Shown: positions 20,142-28,255, counted from the stretch's first letter. The stretch: DNA of 64,000 nucleotides from Curtobacterium luteum (GCF_014646995.1 NZ_BMOI01000003.1:181108-245107), one strand, 5' to 3'. Notes: generated by a model from the letters alone, not told the origin. Numbers and translations: made by a program.

Positions 20142-20374
20142 ACGCCGCACTCCACCTGACCCAGGCCGGCCCGCTCGAGCGCGCCGCCCACGCCACCGGC
20201 GTCGCGCTGCTCCGCTGGAGCGAACGACGAGCGGCCCGCGTGCTCCCGACCACCATCGCCGAGGGCACCGCCGAGCGGACCGTCGCGCGGCTCGCGCACG
20301 AGGCCCGGACGGCGCTGGCGGCACGCGAACGGCACGCCGAGACGCTGTCCGCCGGCTTCCCCCGCGTCCGCTGA
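20138..20374 (+). CDS. Small unknown protein co-transcribed with the ArsR-like regulator
   Basis: A 78-residue Arg/Ala-rich, mostly helical protein (MNAALHLTQAGPLERAAHAT at the start, ARTALAARERHAE near the end). There is no membrane segment or recognisable motif. Translation is coupled to the regulator by an ATGA overlap, which strongly supports that it is a real gene. Its amphipathic helices suggest it could bind the regulator or another protein (speculative). Confidence 0.7.
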   Translation: MNAALHLTQAGPLERAAHATGVALLRWSERRAARVLPTTIAEGTAERTVARLAHEARTALAARERHAETLSAGFPRVR

Positions 20375-20405
20375 ACGACCGTCGGACCGGACGGTCGGCC
20401 CAGAC

Positions 20406-21071
20406 CTACTCGGGCAGCGCCTCCGCGTACGTCCGGAACTCCCCGCGCTCGCTGTGCAGGCTCCAGAGACGCTCGGCGATCGCGGCGCCCGAGTGGTCCT
20501 CCTGGCCGTCGTCGATCCCGAACGGGATGATGAGCTGCGCGACGTGCACGTTCTCCTCCTTGACGGCGTCGTGCAGGAGCTGCGCGTAGGCGCTCTCCCC
20601 GGCGAACGCGACCGACGTGCCGGTCACCCGGGCGCCTGGTCGGACCGCGCTGGCACCGTTGACGAAGAGGATCGTGCCGCGTCCCAGCGCCCGCATGCCC
20701 GGGAGGACCTGCCGGACGGCGTTGACCGAGCCGTACACCGAGAACTCGATCGGGCCGACGAGGTCCTCGGCGGTCGTCTCGAGCACCGGGCGCATGTACT
20801 CCTTCGCGGGCAGCGGGCTGTACTGCAGGACCTCGATCGGACCGAGCTGTTCGGTGGCACGCTCGAGCGCGGCACGGAGCGAGTCGCCGTCGCGGACGTT
20901 CGCCGCGAATCCGGCTGCGGTGTGGCCCTGCTCGCGGAGCTCGGCGGCGAGGGAGTCGAGCCGGTCCTGGTTGCGCGAGACGAGCGCGACGGAGAACCCC
21001 TCGCGGGCGAAGCGGGCGGCGGTCTCGATGCCGAGGCCCTTGCCGGCGCCGACGATGGCGATGGTGGTCAT
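20406..21071 (-). CDS. Short-chain dehydrogenase/reductase-like protein
   Basis: A 221-residue Rossmann-fold protein. The cofactor loop is TTIAIVGAGKGLGIETAARF (GxGxGxG-type), and the second strand VALVSRNQDRLD suggests NADP preference. The usual SDR catalytic centre is degenerate: the Ser region is FVNGASAV, and the typical YxxxK is replaced by GESAYAQLLHDAVKEEN, where Tyr is present but the Lys is not at +4. Activity is therefore uncertain. The ATG at 21071 has GGAAGGA upstream. It is convergent with the ArsR-like operon and divergent from the sugar dehydrogenase. Confidence 0.85.
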   Translation of the reverse strand: MTTIAIVGAGKGLGIETAARFAREGFSVALVSRNQDRLDSLAAELREQGHTAAGFAANVRDGDSLRAALERATEQLGPIEVLQYSPLPAKEYMRPVLETTAEDLVGPIEFSVYGSVNAVRQVLPGMRALGRGTILFVNGASAVRPGARVTGTSVAFAGESAYAQLLHDAVKEENVHVAQLIIPFGIDDGQEDHSGAAIAERLWSLHSERGEFRTYAEALPE

Positions 21072-21194
21072 GGTGTGGTCCTTCCAGGACGACGGTGTCC
21101 GGGCACGGGGCCCGACCGCGGGACCGTCCGGTCCCGCCGACGTCCACTGAACCAGCGGGAGTGGGCCCGTGGCGGGCACTGTCGTACCCCCTCT

Positions 21195-21242
21195 CGGACG
21201 GGAGGCGCGTGGCGGCGCCGCCCCGTGCCTCCCGTCGGTCCG
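21195..21242. repeat. Palindromic repeat of the GGACGGGAGGC family between divergent genes
   Basis: Two 22-26-base arms with a few mismatches meet at GGCGGCGCCGCC. Unlike its relatives it lies between two gene starts (21071 on - and 21323 on +), where no terminator is expected. It therefore argues that the repeat can also spread or act as something other than a terminator. Confidence 0.6.
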
Positions 21243-21322
21243 GTGGTCGCGCTGAGCGCCCGTACAGGCTCCTCCCGACCGGAGCGTGTGCAATCAGGGC
21301 ACGAACCCCGGGGAGGCACGCC

Positions 21323-22450
21323 GTGCACACGACCACCCGCCGCATCTCGTCCGCACTCGGCGCAGCCGCGGTCACCGCCCTCGTCCTCGCGGCGTGCACC
21401 GACGGAGGAGTCCGGACCCTGCCGCGGACGGAGACCGCGGGACCGGCGCCCTCCGCCACAGCGGAGGTCGAGTCGCTGGCACCCGACGGCGAGCCCTCCG
21501 ACGTCGTCACCGGCCTGGACGCGCCGTGGTCGGTGGTCCGGACGGGTGACGGCGCCGCCGCCCTCGTGAGCGAGCGCGACTCGGCACGGGTGATCGAGCT
21601 GGCCGCGGACGGCACGACCCGCACGGTGGGGACCATCCCGGGAGTCACCCCCGCCGGCGAGGGTGGCCTGCTCGGCCTCGCACTCCACGACGGCGGTCTC
21701 TACGTGTACTCGACCGCCGCGGACGGCAACCGCATCCAGCGCTTCGAGCTCACCGGCAGCGTCGGGTCGTACGGCCTGGGCGAGGCGACGACGATCCTCG
21801 ACGGACTGCCGTCGAGCGGCATCCACAACGGCGGGCGCATCGCGTTCGGACCGGACGGCATGCTCTACGCGAGCGTCGGCGACGCCGGCGACGGACCCGA
21901 CGCGCAGGACCGGGACTCGCTCGCGGGCAAGATCCTCCGGATGACCGCGGACGGGAGCGTCCCGGCCGGCAACCCGTTCCCCGACTCGCTCGTGTGGAGC
22001 CTCGGGCACCGGAACGTGCAGGGCAGGGGCTGGGCGGAGGACGGCACGATGTTCGCCGCGGAGTTCGGGCAGAACACGTGGGACGAACTCAACGTCGTCG
22101 AGGAGGGCGCGAACTACGGCTGGCCGGAGGTCGAAGGCACCGGCGGGACGGCCGCCGGCTTCGTGGACCCGGTGCAGCAGTGGGCGACGAGCGATGCCTC
22201 CCCGAGCGGCCTCGCCGTCATCGGGGACACCGTGTTCGTCGCGAACCTCCGGGGGGCCTCGGTCCGGGCGGTCCCGGCCGCCGACCCGTCGCGGTCGACG
22301 ACGTGGTTCGCCGGTGACTTCGGTCGGATCCGGACGGTCCTCGCCGGGCCCGACGGCGCGCTCTGGTTCGTCACGAACAACACGGATGGCCGGGGGACCC
22401 CGCAGGCGGACGACGACCGCATCGTGTCCGTCCCGCTCGCGAGCCGCTGA
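21323..22450 (+). CDS. PQQ-dependent sugar dehydrogenase-like lipoprotein
   Basis: A 375-residue extracytoplasmic protein. The signal peptide ends in lipobox LAAC (about residues 23-26). The rest is a beta-propeller of the soluble glucose/aldose sugar dehydrogenase (GSDH) family: GLDAPWSVVRTGDG, GEGGLLGLALH, HNGGRIAFGPDGMLYASVGD, AGKILRMTADG, SLGHRNVQG, AEFGQNTWDELNVVEEGANYGWP and a final LAGPDGALWFVTNNTDGRGT. Conserved PQQ/calcium contacts (HNGGRIAFGPDG, GHRN) are present, although no PQQ biosynthesis gene is in view. The GTG at 21323 has an excellent GGGGAGG site. A second, more distant member lies at 36017. Confidence 0.9.
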   Translation: MHTTTRRISSALGAAAVTALVLAACTDGGVRTLPRTETAGPAPSATAEVESLAPDGEPSDVVTGLDAPWSVVRTGDGAAALVSERDSARVIELAADGTTRTVGTIPGVTPAGEGGLLGLALHDGGLYVYSTAADGNRIQRFELTGSVGSYGLGEATTILDGLPSSGIHNGGRIAFGPDGMLYASVGDAGDGPDAQDRDSLAGKILRMTADGSVPAGNPFPDSLVWSLGHRNVQGRGWAEDGTMFAAEFGQNTWDELNVVEEGANYGWPEVEGTGGTAAGFVDPVQQWATSDASPSGLAVIGDTVFVANLRGASVRAVPAADPSRSTTWFAGDFGRIRTVLAGPDGALWFVTNNTDGRGTPQADDDRIVSVPLASR

Positions 22451-22481
22451 GCACGTCCGATCGCCCCGCGGTGCCGCGTCC

Positions 22482-22549
22482 CGAGACCCGGCCCGGCGGA
22501 CACGGTCCGCGCTGCAGGCCGCGGAACTGTCCGCCGGCCCGGGTCTCGC
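22482..22549. terminator. Long hairpin, bidirectional terminator
   Basis: About 28-base arms with few mismatches (left arm beginning CGAGACCCGG, right arm ending CCGGGTCTCG) lie between convergent stops at 22450 and 22570. It is unrelated to the GGACGGGAGGC repeats. Confidence 0.7.
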
Positions 22550-22569
22550 AGGGCGACGGTCGCGAGCCG

Positions 22570-23541
22570 TCAGCCAGCGAGCGGCCGCGCCACCTCGACC
22601 TCGCCGTTGTCCACGAGCCACCGCACGGCGTCGAGCACCGTCTCGGACGCCGTGTACGCCGGCGCGTACCCGAGCAGCCGCCGCGGCTTGTCGGTGCTGA
22701 ACACCTGCGATCGCGACAGGTGCTCCCAGCTCGCGTCCGCGTCCTCGCCAGCCGTGGTCTCGCGGAACCGGTCCCACGTGACGGACTCGAGCCGGGCCTC
22801 CTGGCCGAACCACGAGGCGACCAGGTGCGCGTACCCGCGCACGGTGAGGGCCGTGTCGGCCGTGACGAAGAAGTCCTCGCCCACGGCCTCTGCGCGGTGC
22901 TCGACCGCGAGCTGGAACGCCTGCGCGACGTCGTCGGCGTGCACGTGGGCCATCGACTCGGCGCCCAGACCCGGCACCTCGATCGCCGCGCCCGCGGAGA
23001 GCTTCGTGATGACCGTGGTGTCCAGGTTGCCGAGCGGACCGATGGGCACCCAACCGGGACCGCTGATGTGGCCGGGGTGGAGGGAGGTCGTTGCGACACC
23101 GCCCGAGGCGGTTTCCTCCTTGTACAGCCGCGCGATGGCGTCCTTCTGCGTGCCGTACTCACCGAACGGCGGGGTCGCGACCTCCTCGGTGATCGGGAGG
23201 ACGTGGGACACCCCGGCCCGCCAGATCGACCCGCAGTGAACGAGGTGCGTGTCCGACCCGCGGAGTGCGTCGAGCAGCGCGCGAGCGGAGTCGATCGTGA
23301 AGCAGACGAGGTCGATGACGGCGTCCGGCCGCAGCCCGGCGATGCGCGCGCCGAACGTGCCGTCACGGTCCTCCTGCTCGCGGTCGGCCGTGATCCGCTC
23401 CACCCGGGCCCATTCCGGAGCGTCGGCGTAGGCGGAACGGGTGCCCCGGCTGATGACCACGACGTCGTGGCCGGCCCGGACGAGGCGGGGGACGAGGAAC
23501 GTGCCGATGTGGCCGGTGGCCCCGATGACGACGATGCGCAT
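22570..23541 (-). CDS. NAD-dependent epimerase/dehydratase-family protein
   Basis: A 323-residue extended-SDR protein. It has a Rossmann start MRIVVIGATGHIGTFLVPRL (GxxGxxG), a second strand VVVISRGTR, DAVIDLVCFTIDSARALLDAL, and an SDR catalytic Tyr-Lys in EYGTQKDAIARLY (YxxxK). The C-terminal half binds substrate. It resembles the isoflavone-reductase/epimerase-like proteins common in actinobacteria; the substrate is not known. The ATG at 23541 is leaderless, with TAGCCT seven bases upstream. It is divergent from the MFS exporter, with an operator-like dyad between them. Confidence 0.88.
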   Translation of the reverse strand: MRIVVIGATGHIGTFLVPRLVRAGHDVVVISRGTRSAYADAPEWARVERITADREQEDRDGTFGARIAGLRPDAVIDLVCFTIDSARALLDALRGSDTHLVHCGSIWRAGVSHVLPITEEVATPPFGEYGTQKDAIARLYKEETASGGVATTSLHPGHISGPGWVPIGPLGNLDTTVITKLSAGAAIEVPGLGAESMAHVHADDVAQAFQLAVEHRAEAVGEDFFVTADTALTVRGYAHLVASWFGQEARLESVTWDRFRETTAGEDADASWEHLSRSQVFSTDKPRRLLGYAPAYTASETVLDAVRWLVDNGEVEVARPLAG

Positions 23542-23548
23542 GCCGGCC

Positions 23549-23593
23549 AGGCTAGGCCGACGGCGGCGGCCGTGGAATGTTCCGTCGCGGAAC
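23549..23593. promoter_or_regulatory. Divergent control region with a GTTCCG-TCG-CGGAAC dyad
   Basis: A minus-strand -10 box TAGCCT (23549-23554) serves the epimerase gene. A perfect dyad GTTCCG-TCG-CGGAAC (23579-23593) lies between it and the MFS start, where a repressor could control both genes. Confidence 0.5.
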
Positions 23594-23608
23594 GGACTTG
23601 CTGCCCGC

Positions 23609-25057
23609 ATGGCTGCACGATCCGGTGGTGTGGGCCTGCGCTCCGAGCGCGGGCCGATCCTGCTCTCCCTCATGCTCGCGACCGCGCTGGTCGCCCTCGA
23701 CTCGACGATCATCGCCACGGCCTCGACGTCCATCGCTCGTGACCTCGGCCACTTCCAGCAGCTGCCCTGGCTGTTCTCGGTGTACCTCCTCGCGCAGGCG
23801 GTCTCCGTGCCGATCTACGGACGGCTCGCGGACGTGCTCGGCCGGAAGCGCCTGCTCCTCGTCGGGATCGGCCTGTTCCTGCTCGGGTCGGTGCTCTGCG
23901 GTGCGGCGTGGTCGATGCCCGTGCTCATCGCCGGCCGGGTCGTGCAGGGGCTCGGTGCCGGGGCGGTGCTGCCGATCTCGATGACGATCACGAGCGACAT
24001 CTACACACTCGAGGAGCGAGCGAAGACGCAGGGGTACCTCGCGTCGGTGTGGGGCGTCGCCTCGGTGGTCGGGCCGACGCTCGGTGGGGTGTTCAGCGAG
24101 CTCGGCGCGTGGCGCTGGATCTTCTGGATCAACATCCCGTTGGCGCTGGTCGCGGGGTTCATGCTCGTCCGGGCATACACCGAGCAGCGGTCTGCTGACG
24201 GGCCGCGTCAACGCATCGACCTCCCGGGCGCGGTACTGCTGACGCTCGGCACGACCGCGCTGCTGCTGGGTCTCCTCGAGGGCGGGACGACGTGGGCCTG
24301 GGGCTCGGGTGCCTCGATCGGCATCTTCGTCGCGGCGGCCCTCTTCCTCACGGCCTTCCTCGTCGTCGAGTTGCGGACAGCGCACCCGATCTTCTCGCTG
24401 GCCCTCCTCCGGCGCCGGGTCGTCGCTGCCTCGACGGTCGCGTCGCTCGTCATCGGCGTGATCGTCATGGGGCTGTCGACGTACGTCCCGATCTACGCGC
24501 AGGACGTCCTCGGCACCTCCGCGCTGGTCGCCGGCTTCGCGCTGGCGGCGCTCACGCTCGGCTGGCCGATCTCCGCCTCGCAGGCCGGCCGGTTCTACCT
24601 GCGGTGGGGCTTCCGGGTGACGGCGCTCATCGGCTCCACGCTGGTGATGCTCGGCGCTGCACTGACGATCACCCTCGGCTCAGGGTCGTCCGTGTGGTGG
24701 GTCGCGGTGTTCTGCTTCGTGGTCGGCGCGGGCATGGGACTCACGGCCGTCCCGACCCTCATCGCGGCACAGTCCTCGGCAGCGCACGACGAGCGTGGCG
24801 CGGTGACGGGCACGAACATGTTCGCGCGGTCCATGGGTTCGGCGATCGGGGTGGCGGTGTTCGGTGCCGTCGTCAACGCGCACGTGCGACTCGGCGCCTC
24901 GGGCTCGCCGGAGGGTCCCGGGCTGATGACCGCGATGCACCTCGTGTTCGTGTCGATCGCGGTCATCGCGCTGGTGCTGCTCGTCGCGGTGTCGTTCATG
25001 CCTGCACACCGGCGCCGCGCGGAAGCGCCCGCTGCTGCGGAGGCGGCAACCGCCTGA
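23609..25057 (+). CDS. MFS transporter, DHA2 (EmrB/QacA) drug-efflux type
   Basis: A 482-residue membrane protein with 14 predicted helices, as in DHA2 drug:proton antiporters. Motif A between helices 2 and 3 is GRLADVLGRKRLLL, and motif C in helix 5 has GVASVVGPTLGGVF. LDSTIIATA in helix 1 is motif D1 of this family. The C-terminus is a short Arg/Ala-rich tail. The ATG at 23609 is the likely start; the residues before LLSLMLATALVALDSTII are basic. It is divergent from the epimerase, and the dyad at 23579 suggests repression by an unlinked TetR/MarR-type regulator (inference). Confidence 0.93.
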   Translation: MAARSGGVGLRSERGPILLSLMLATALVALDSTIIATASTSIARDLGHFQQLPWLFSVYLLAQAVSVPIYGRLADVLGRKRLLLVGIGLFLLGSVLCGAAWSMPVLIAGRVVQGLGAGAVLPISMTITSDIYTLEERAKTQGYLASVWGVASVVGPTLGGVFSELGAWRWIFWINIPLALVAGFMLVRAYTEQRSADGPRQRIDLPGAVLLTLGTTALLLGLLEGGTTWAWGSGASIGIFVAAALFLTAFLVVELRTAHPIFSLALLRRRVVAASTVASLVIGVIVMGLSTYVPIYAQDVLGTSALVAGFALAALTLGWPISASQAGRFYLRWGFRVTALIGSTLVMLGAALTITLGSGSSVWWVAVFCFVVGAGMGLTAVPTLIAAQSSAAHDERGAVTGTNMFARSMGSAIGVAVFGAVVNAHVRLGASGSPEGPGLMTAMHLVFVSIAVIALVLLVAVSFMPAHRRRAEAPAAAEAATA

Positions 25058-25096
25058 GACGGTTTCACTGCCGCGGGATCACGAGACTCGCGCACA

Positions 25097-25134
25097 GCGA
25101 CACCTCTCGTGTTCCCGGGCACGAGGAGCGTCGC
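25097..25134. terminator. Hairpin between convergent genes, flanked by direct repeats
   Basis: Fifteen-base arms (25097-25111 and 25120-25134) with three mismatches lie between the stops at 25057 and 25200. The 11-base word CACGAGACTCG occurs on both sides of the hairpin in the same orientation, giving it the look of a small inserted element. Confidence 0.55.
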
Positions 25135-25199
25135 TCACCACGAGACTCGGGTCGTCGGCCCGGCGCGCGTCGGCGCGGCGCCGCCGCGAGCGGCGCGCG

Positions 25200-25688
25200 T
25201 CAGTCGGCGGTGACGGCCTTCACGGAGCCGGCGATCACCGCGGCGTCCTCGGCGAGCGCCACCACCGGGTCGGGCAGGTGCGTGACCCCGCCGACGGCCT
25301 TGCGGGCGGCCCAGCCGACGACGCTGCCGACCACGGCGCCGACCGCGCCGAGGATCGCGCCCTCGACCACGAGGTTCCGACGCCCGGTCGTACCGAGCGC
25401 GGCCCCCGCGAGCGCGCCCGAGGCGACGCGGCCGAGGATCGCCGGGAACGCGATGCGGCTCGGCGTCGACGGGAGCTTGTCGCCGATGAGCTCGCCGACC
25501 GCACCGGCGACGAGCAGTCCGCGGCCGAGCGGCGTCGCGAAGACCTTCCAGTCCTGCCACGCGCCGGAGAGCTCCTTGTTGTCGTGGTTCAGCGCGAGCA
25601 CCGCGAGGGGGGTGGCGCTGCGGCCGCCGCTCAGGACGCCGAGGGCGAGCGTGCGGACGAGGGTGTTCTGTTCGTGGTCGGTGCTCAT
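25200..25688 (-). CDS. DUF4126-like small membrane protein
   Basis: A 162-residue protein with Gly/Ala-rich amphipathic and hydrophobic segments: ALGVLSGGRSATPLAVLAL near the N-terminus, then GRGLLVAGAVGELIGDKLP, GRVASGALAGAALGTTGRR and AILGAVGAVVGSVVGW. The SGGRSATP and GELIGDKLP pieces resemble the DUF4126 family, proteins of unknown role usually found alone. The ATG at 25688 has a clear GAGGAG site, which decides the start over an upstream in-frame ATG. Confidence 0.8.
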   Translation of the reverse strand: MSTDHEQNTLVRTLALGVLSGGRSATPLAVLALNHDNKELSGAWQDWKVFATPLGRGLLVAGAVGELIGDKLPSTPSRIAFPAILGRVASGALAGAALGTTGRRNLVVEGAILGAVGAVVGSVVGWAARKAVGGVTHLPDPVVALAEDAAVIAGSVKAVTAD

Positions 25689-25783
25689 CGGTGTCTCCTC
25701 ACCTGGCTGACGCGTCACCTGGCTGACCGCGCCGTGGTCCGTCGGAGACGCTACGCACCCTGTGCTGGGAGCCGTTCTGGTCC

Positions 25784-25789
25784 TACCAT
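25784..25789 (+). promoter_or_regulatory. -10 box of a leaderless transcript
   Basis: TACCAT, then six bases, then the ATG at 25796. Confidence 0.55.
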
Positions 25790-25795
25790 CGGCGC

Positions 25796-26254
25796 ATGAG
25801 CACGATCACCGTGGAACGTCGTGTGCACGTCGAGGCACCGCCGGCCGCCGTCCTGCCGCACCTCGCGGACCTCACGCGCTGGCGGTCGTGGTCGCCGTGG
25901 GAGGGCGCGGATCCCGACCTCCACCGGGAGTACACGGGCGACCCGGGCTCGGTCGGCGCGACGTACGCCTGGTCGGGGAACCGGAAGGCCGGTGCCGGGA
26001 CCATGCGGGTCACGGAGGTCGACCCCTCAGGCGTGGGCATCGCGCTCGACTTCACGAAGCCGTTCCGGTCGAGCAACGTCATCCGGTTCGACCTCACGCC
26101 GAGCGGCACCGGCACCGGCCCCGGCACCGACGTCGTCTGGCGGATGGAGAGCCCGCGGACCTTCATGACCCGGATCTTCCCGCTCGAGAAGCTCGTCGGG
26201 CCGGACTTCGAGAAGGGCCTCCGGCAGCTCAAGGCCACCGTGGAGCGCGGCTGA
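25796..26254 (+). CDS. SRPBCC-family (polyketide cyclase/START-like) protein
   Basis: A 152-residue single-domain protein with the helix-grip fold. It begins with strand STITVERRVHVEAPPAAVLPHL, then WRSWSPWEGADPDLHREYTG, GATYAWSGNRKAGAGTMRVTEV and a long C-terminal helix. This matches the SRPBCC/polyketide_cyc2 group whose members bind small hydrophobic ligands; the W-x-S-W-x-P-W segment is a hallmark. There is no catalytic prediction. It is leaderless, and its stop precedes by 34 bases the NAD(P)-binding protein at 26289. Confidence 0.88.
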   Translation: MSTITVERRVHVEAPPAAVLPHLADLTRWRSWSPWEGADPDLHREYTGDPGSVGATYAWSGNRKAGAGTMRVTEVDPSGVGIALDFTKPFRSSNVIRFDLTPSGTGTGPGTDVVWRMESPRTFMTRIFPLEKLVGPDFEKGLRQLKATVERG

Positions 26255-26288
26255 GTCGCTCGGATCGGCTCCGGGTACCGTGCGACCG

Positions 26289-26939
26289 ATGAGCAACGTC
26301 ATCCTCTTCGGCGGTCACGGGAAGGTCGCGCTCCTCGCGACGAAGATCCTCAGCGACCGCGGCCACACCGTCACGTCCGTCATCCGGGACCCCGACCAGT
26401 CGGACGACGTCCGGGCACACGGGGGCGAGCCCCGCGTCGCGGACATCCAGGAGCAGACCCTCGAGTCCTTCACCGACCTCGTCCGCGGGCACGACGTCGT
26501 GGTGTGGTCGGCAGGCGCCGGTGGCGGGTCCGTGGACCGGACGTGGGCCATCGACCGGGACGCCGCGGTGCTGACCGTGCAGGCAGCGGCTCGTGCCGGC
26601 GTCGACCGCTACGTCATGGTGTCGTGGTCCGGCTCGGTCCTCGACCACGGCGTGCCGCAGGACGACGACTTCTTCGCGTACGCGCAGTCGAAGTACGTCG
26701 CGGACGCCGTGCTCCGCGACTCCGGGCTCGCCTGGACCGTGGTCGCGCCGAGCACCCTCACCGACGACGAGCCGACCGGTCGCGTCGACTGGGACGGCTC
26801 GTCGTCCGAGGTGCCGCGCGGCGACGTCGCGCACGTGGTCGCGGACGTCGTCGAGGACCCCGGGACCGCTGGTCACACGGTGCGGTTCAACGGCGGCTCC
26901 ACGGAGATCGCCGCGTTCCTCCGGGCCGCGGCGGAGTGA
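26289..26939 (+). CDS. NAD(P)H-binding protein, atypical SDR
   Basis: A 216-residue Rossmann-fold protein of the NAD(P)H-binding (YwnB/BVR-B-like) group. The cofactor loop is NVILFGGHGKVALLATKIL (GxxGxxG variant), then TSVIRDPDQSDDV. The middle has VVWSAGAGGGS, and FFAYAQSKYVADAVLRDSGLAWTVV provides a YxxxK-like element (AQSKYVAD). DEPTGRVDW and a final HTVRFNGGSTEIAAFL follow the usual order. The ATG at 26289 is preceded by TACCGT with a 7-base gap. It is terminated by a perfect hairpin at 26946-26970. Confidence 0.87.
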   Translation: MSNVILFGGHGKVALLATKILSDRGHTVTSVIRDPDQSDDVRAHGGEPRVADIQEQTLESFTDLVRGHDVVVWSAGAGGGSVDRTWAIDRDAAVLTVQAAARAGVDRYVMVSWSGSVLDHGVPQDDDFFAYAQSKYVADAVLRDSGLAWTVVAPSTLTDDEPTGRVDWDGSSSEVPRGDVAHVVADVVEDPGTAGHTVRFNGGSTEIAAFLRAAAE

Positions 26940-26945
26940 GCCACA

Positions 26946-26970
26946 GCCGGCCGGACCGCGTCCGGCCGGC
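26946..26970. terminator. Perfect 11-bp-arm hairpin, bidirectional terminator
   Basis: GCCGGCCGGAC and its exact complement flank CGC, between the convergent stops at 26939 and 26998. Confidence 0.7.
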
Positions 26971-26997
26971 CCCCACCAGTCGGTCGCGGTCTGCCGG

Positions 26998-27396
26998 TCA
27001 GCCGCCCGCTGTCCAGCCGCCCGTCGGTCGGCTGAACAGGTTGACGACGGTGCCGTCGGGGTCGCGGAACAGCGTCGAGCGGTTCCCCCACGGCATCGTC
27101 GTCGGCTCGAGGACGACGTCGTGGAGCACGTCACGCAGTCGCGCGAACTCGGCGTCCACGTCGGCCACCTCGAACTCGACGAGCACCGAGTCGTTGCTGC
27201 TCGGGCGCGGAGCCCGGTCGCCGAGCACCGCCACGGTGGCGGTGGAGCCGATCGCGAGCGTGGGGCCGTGCTCCCCGCCGCGGAACTCGGCGAACACCGG
27301 CGCCGGACGGTGTGCCGAGGTGCCGGTCACGTGCTCGTAGAAGGTGACGAGCCGGTCGAGGTCGTCGGTGATGATGCGGATCGAAGCGAATGCCAT
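26998..27396 (-). CDS. VOC-family (glyoxalase/bleomycin-resistance-like) protein
   Basis: A 132-residue two-module beta-alpha-beta-beta-beta protein. Module one runs from FASIRIITDDLDRLVTFYEHV to the GEHGPTLAIGS strand. Module two has VLVEFEVADVDAEFARL and ends TTMPWGNRSTLFRDPDGTVVNLF, the most conserved part of the family, with a candidate metal ligand. The substrate is unknown. The gene follows the WYL regulator on the same strand 67 bases downstream of it, so the two are probably co-transcribed and the regulator may govern it (inference). Confidence 0.88.
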   Translation of the reverse strand: MAFASIRIITDDLDRLVTFYEHVTGTSAHRPAPVFAEFRGGEHGPTLAIGSTATVAVLGDRAPRPSSNDSVLVEFEVADVDAEFARLRDVLHDVVLEPTTMPWGNRSTLFRDPDGTVVNLFSRPTGGWTAGG

Positions 27397-27462
27397 GCGG
27401 GCAGTGTGCAGCGCGTCCGCGACACCGTCCTGTCGGTGATCCCGCCGAGGTGACGGAGGCGG

Positions 27463-28158
27463 TCAGTCCTCGACCACGTGCCGCGTGGTGCCGTACGGGA
27501 TGTCGAGGTCCGCGGCGCGGAACGGCCGGAGCGGTGCGTGCTCGCCGGTCGGTTCGAGCGTCACGATCCGTCCCGTGCGGAACGCCCGGACCGCTCGGCG
27601 GAGACGACACCAGGCGACGAGGTACCAGACGCCGTCGCGGACGACGTACCCGAGGGGCTCGACCTCGCGGTCGCTCGGCTCGCCGTCGCGGTCGCGGTAG
27701 CGGAGTCGGAGGACCTGCCCGTCGCGCAGCGCAGCGGCCACGACGTCTGCGGGAGCATCCTCGTCGTCGGGTTCGAGGAACGCGATCCGACGAGCGACGG
27801 CGAGCGACTCCGCCAGCCGCTCGTCCCGGGTCGCCGCGTGCACCTTGCCGAGGGCACGCGCAGCGGCGTCGCGGAAGGGTCCGTTCGCGAGCGCGCCGAG
27901 TCCGACCGTGACCGCGAGCGCCTCGTCCGCGGTCAGACCGAGCGGCGCCAGGGTGTGCTCCCGGTCCAGGCAGTACCCGCCCGTCCGCCCCGGCTCGGCC
28001 CAGATCGGCACCCCGGCCTGCTGCAACGCCGAGAGGTCGCGTTCGATCGTGCGCACGCTCACCTCGAACCGCTCGGCGAGGCGTCGGGCGCTGAGCGGTC
28101 GCGGCGCGACCGCTCGGAGCGCTTCGACCAGTGCGTAGAGCCGGTCGGTGCGGTTCAC
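27463..28158 (-). CDS. WYL-domain transcriptional regulator (YafY type)
   Basis: A 231-residue regulator. It has an N-terminal HTH_11 (RTDRLYALVEALRAVAPRPL, then RLAERFEVSVRTIERDLSAL) and a wing ending EPGRTGGYCLDREHTLAPL. The WYL sensor domain follows (about 130-230) with VLRLRYRDRDGEPSDREVEPLGYVVRDGVWYLVAWCR; the WYL triad appears as WYLVAW. Such proteins sense nucleotide-type or DNA-damage ligands, or control small catabolic operons. The GTG at 28158 gives the family N-terminus. A repeat-type terminator precedes it. Confidence 0.92.
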   Translation of the reverse strand: MNRTDRLYALVEALRAVAPRPLSARRLAERFEVSVRTIERDLSALQQAGVPIWAEPGRTGGYCLDREHTLAPLGLTADEALAVTVGLGALANGPFRDAAARALGKVHAATRDERLAESLAVARRIAFLEPDDEDAPADVVAAALRDGQVLRLRYRDRDGEPSDREVEPLGYVVRDGVWYLVAWCRLRRAVRAFRTGRIVTLEPTGEHAPLRPFRAADLDIPYGTTRHVVED

Positions 28159-28171
28159 GGGGTGACCAGAC

Positions 28172-28245
28172 GCCGGACGGGAGGCACGGTGCGGCCCCTC
28201 CACGGGCCTCCCGGTCGAAACGCGGTGGCCACGGTCGCGACCGTG
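28172..28245 (-). terminator. Two hairpins downstream of the GT2 gene
   Basis: A degenerate copy of the GGACGGGAGGC repeat (28172-28216) is followed by a perfect dyad CACGGTCGCGACCGTG (28230-28245), immediately after the glycosyltransferase stop at 28256. Confidence 0.6.
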
Positions 28246-28255
28246 CGGCGAGGGG

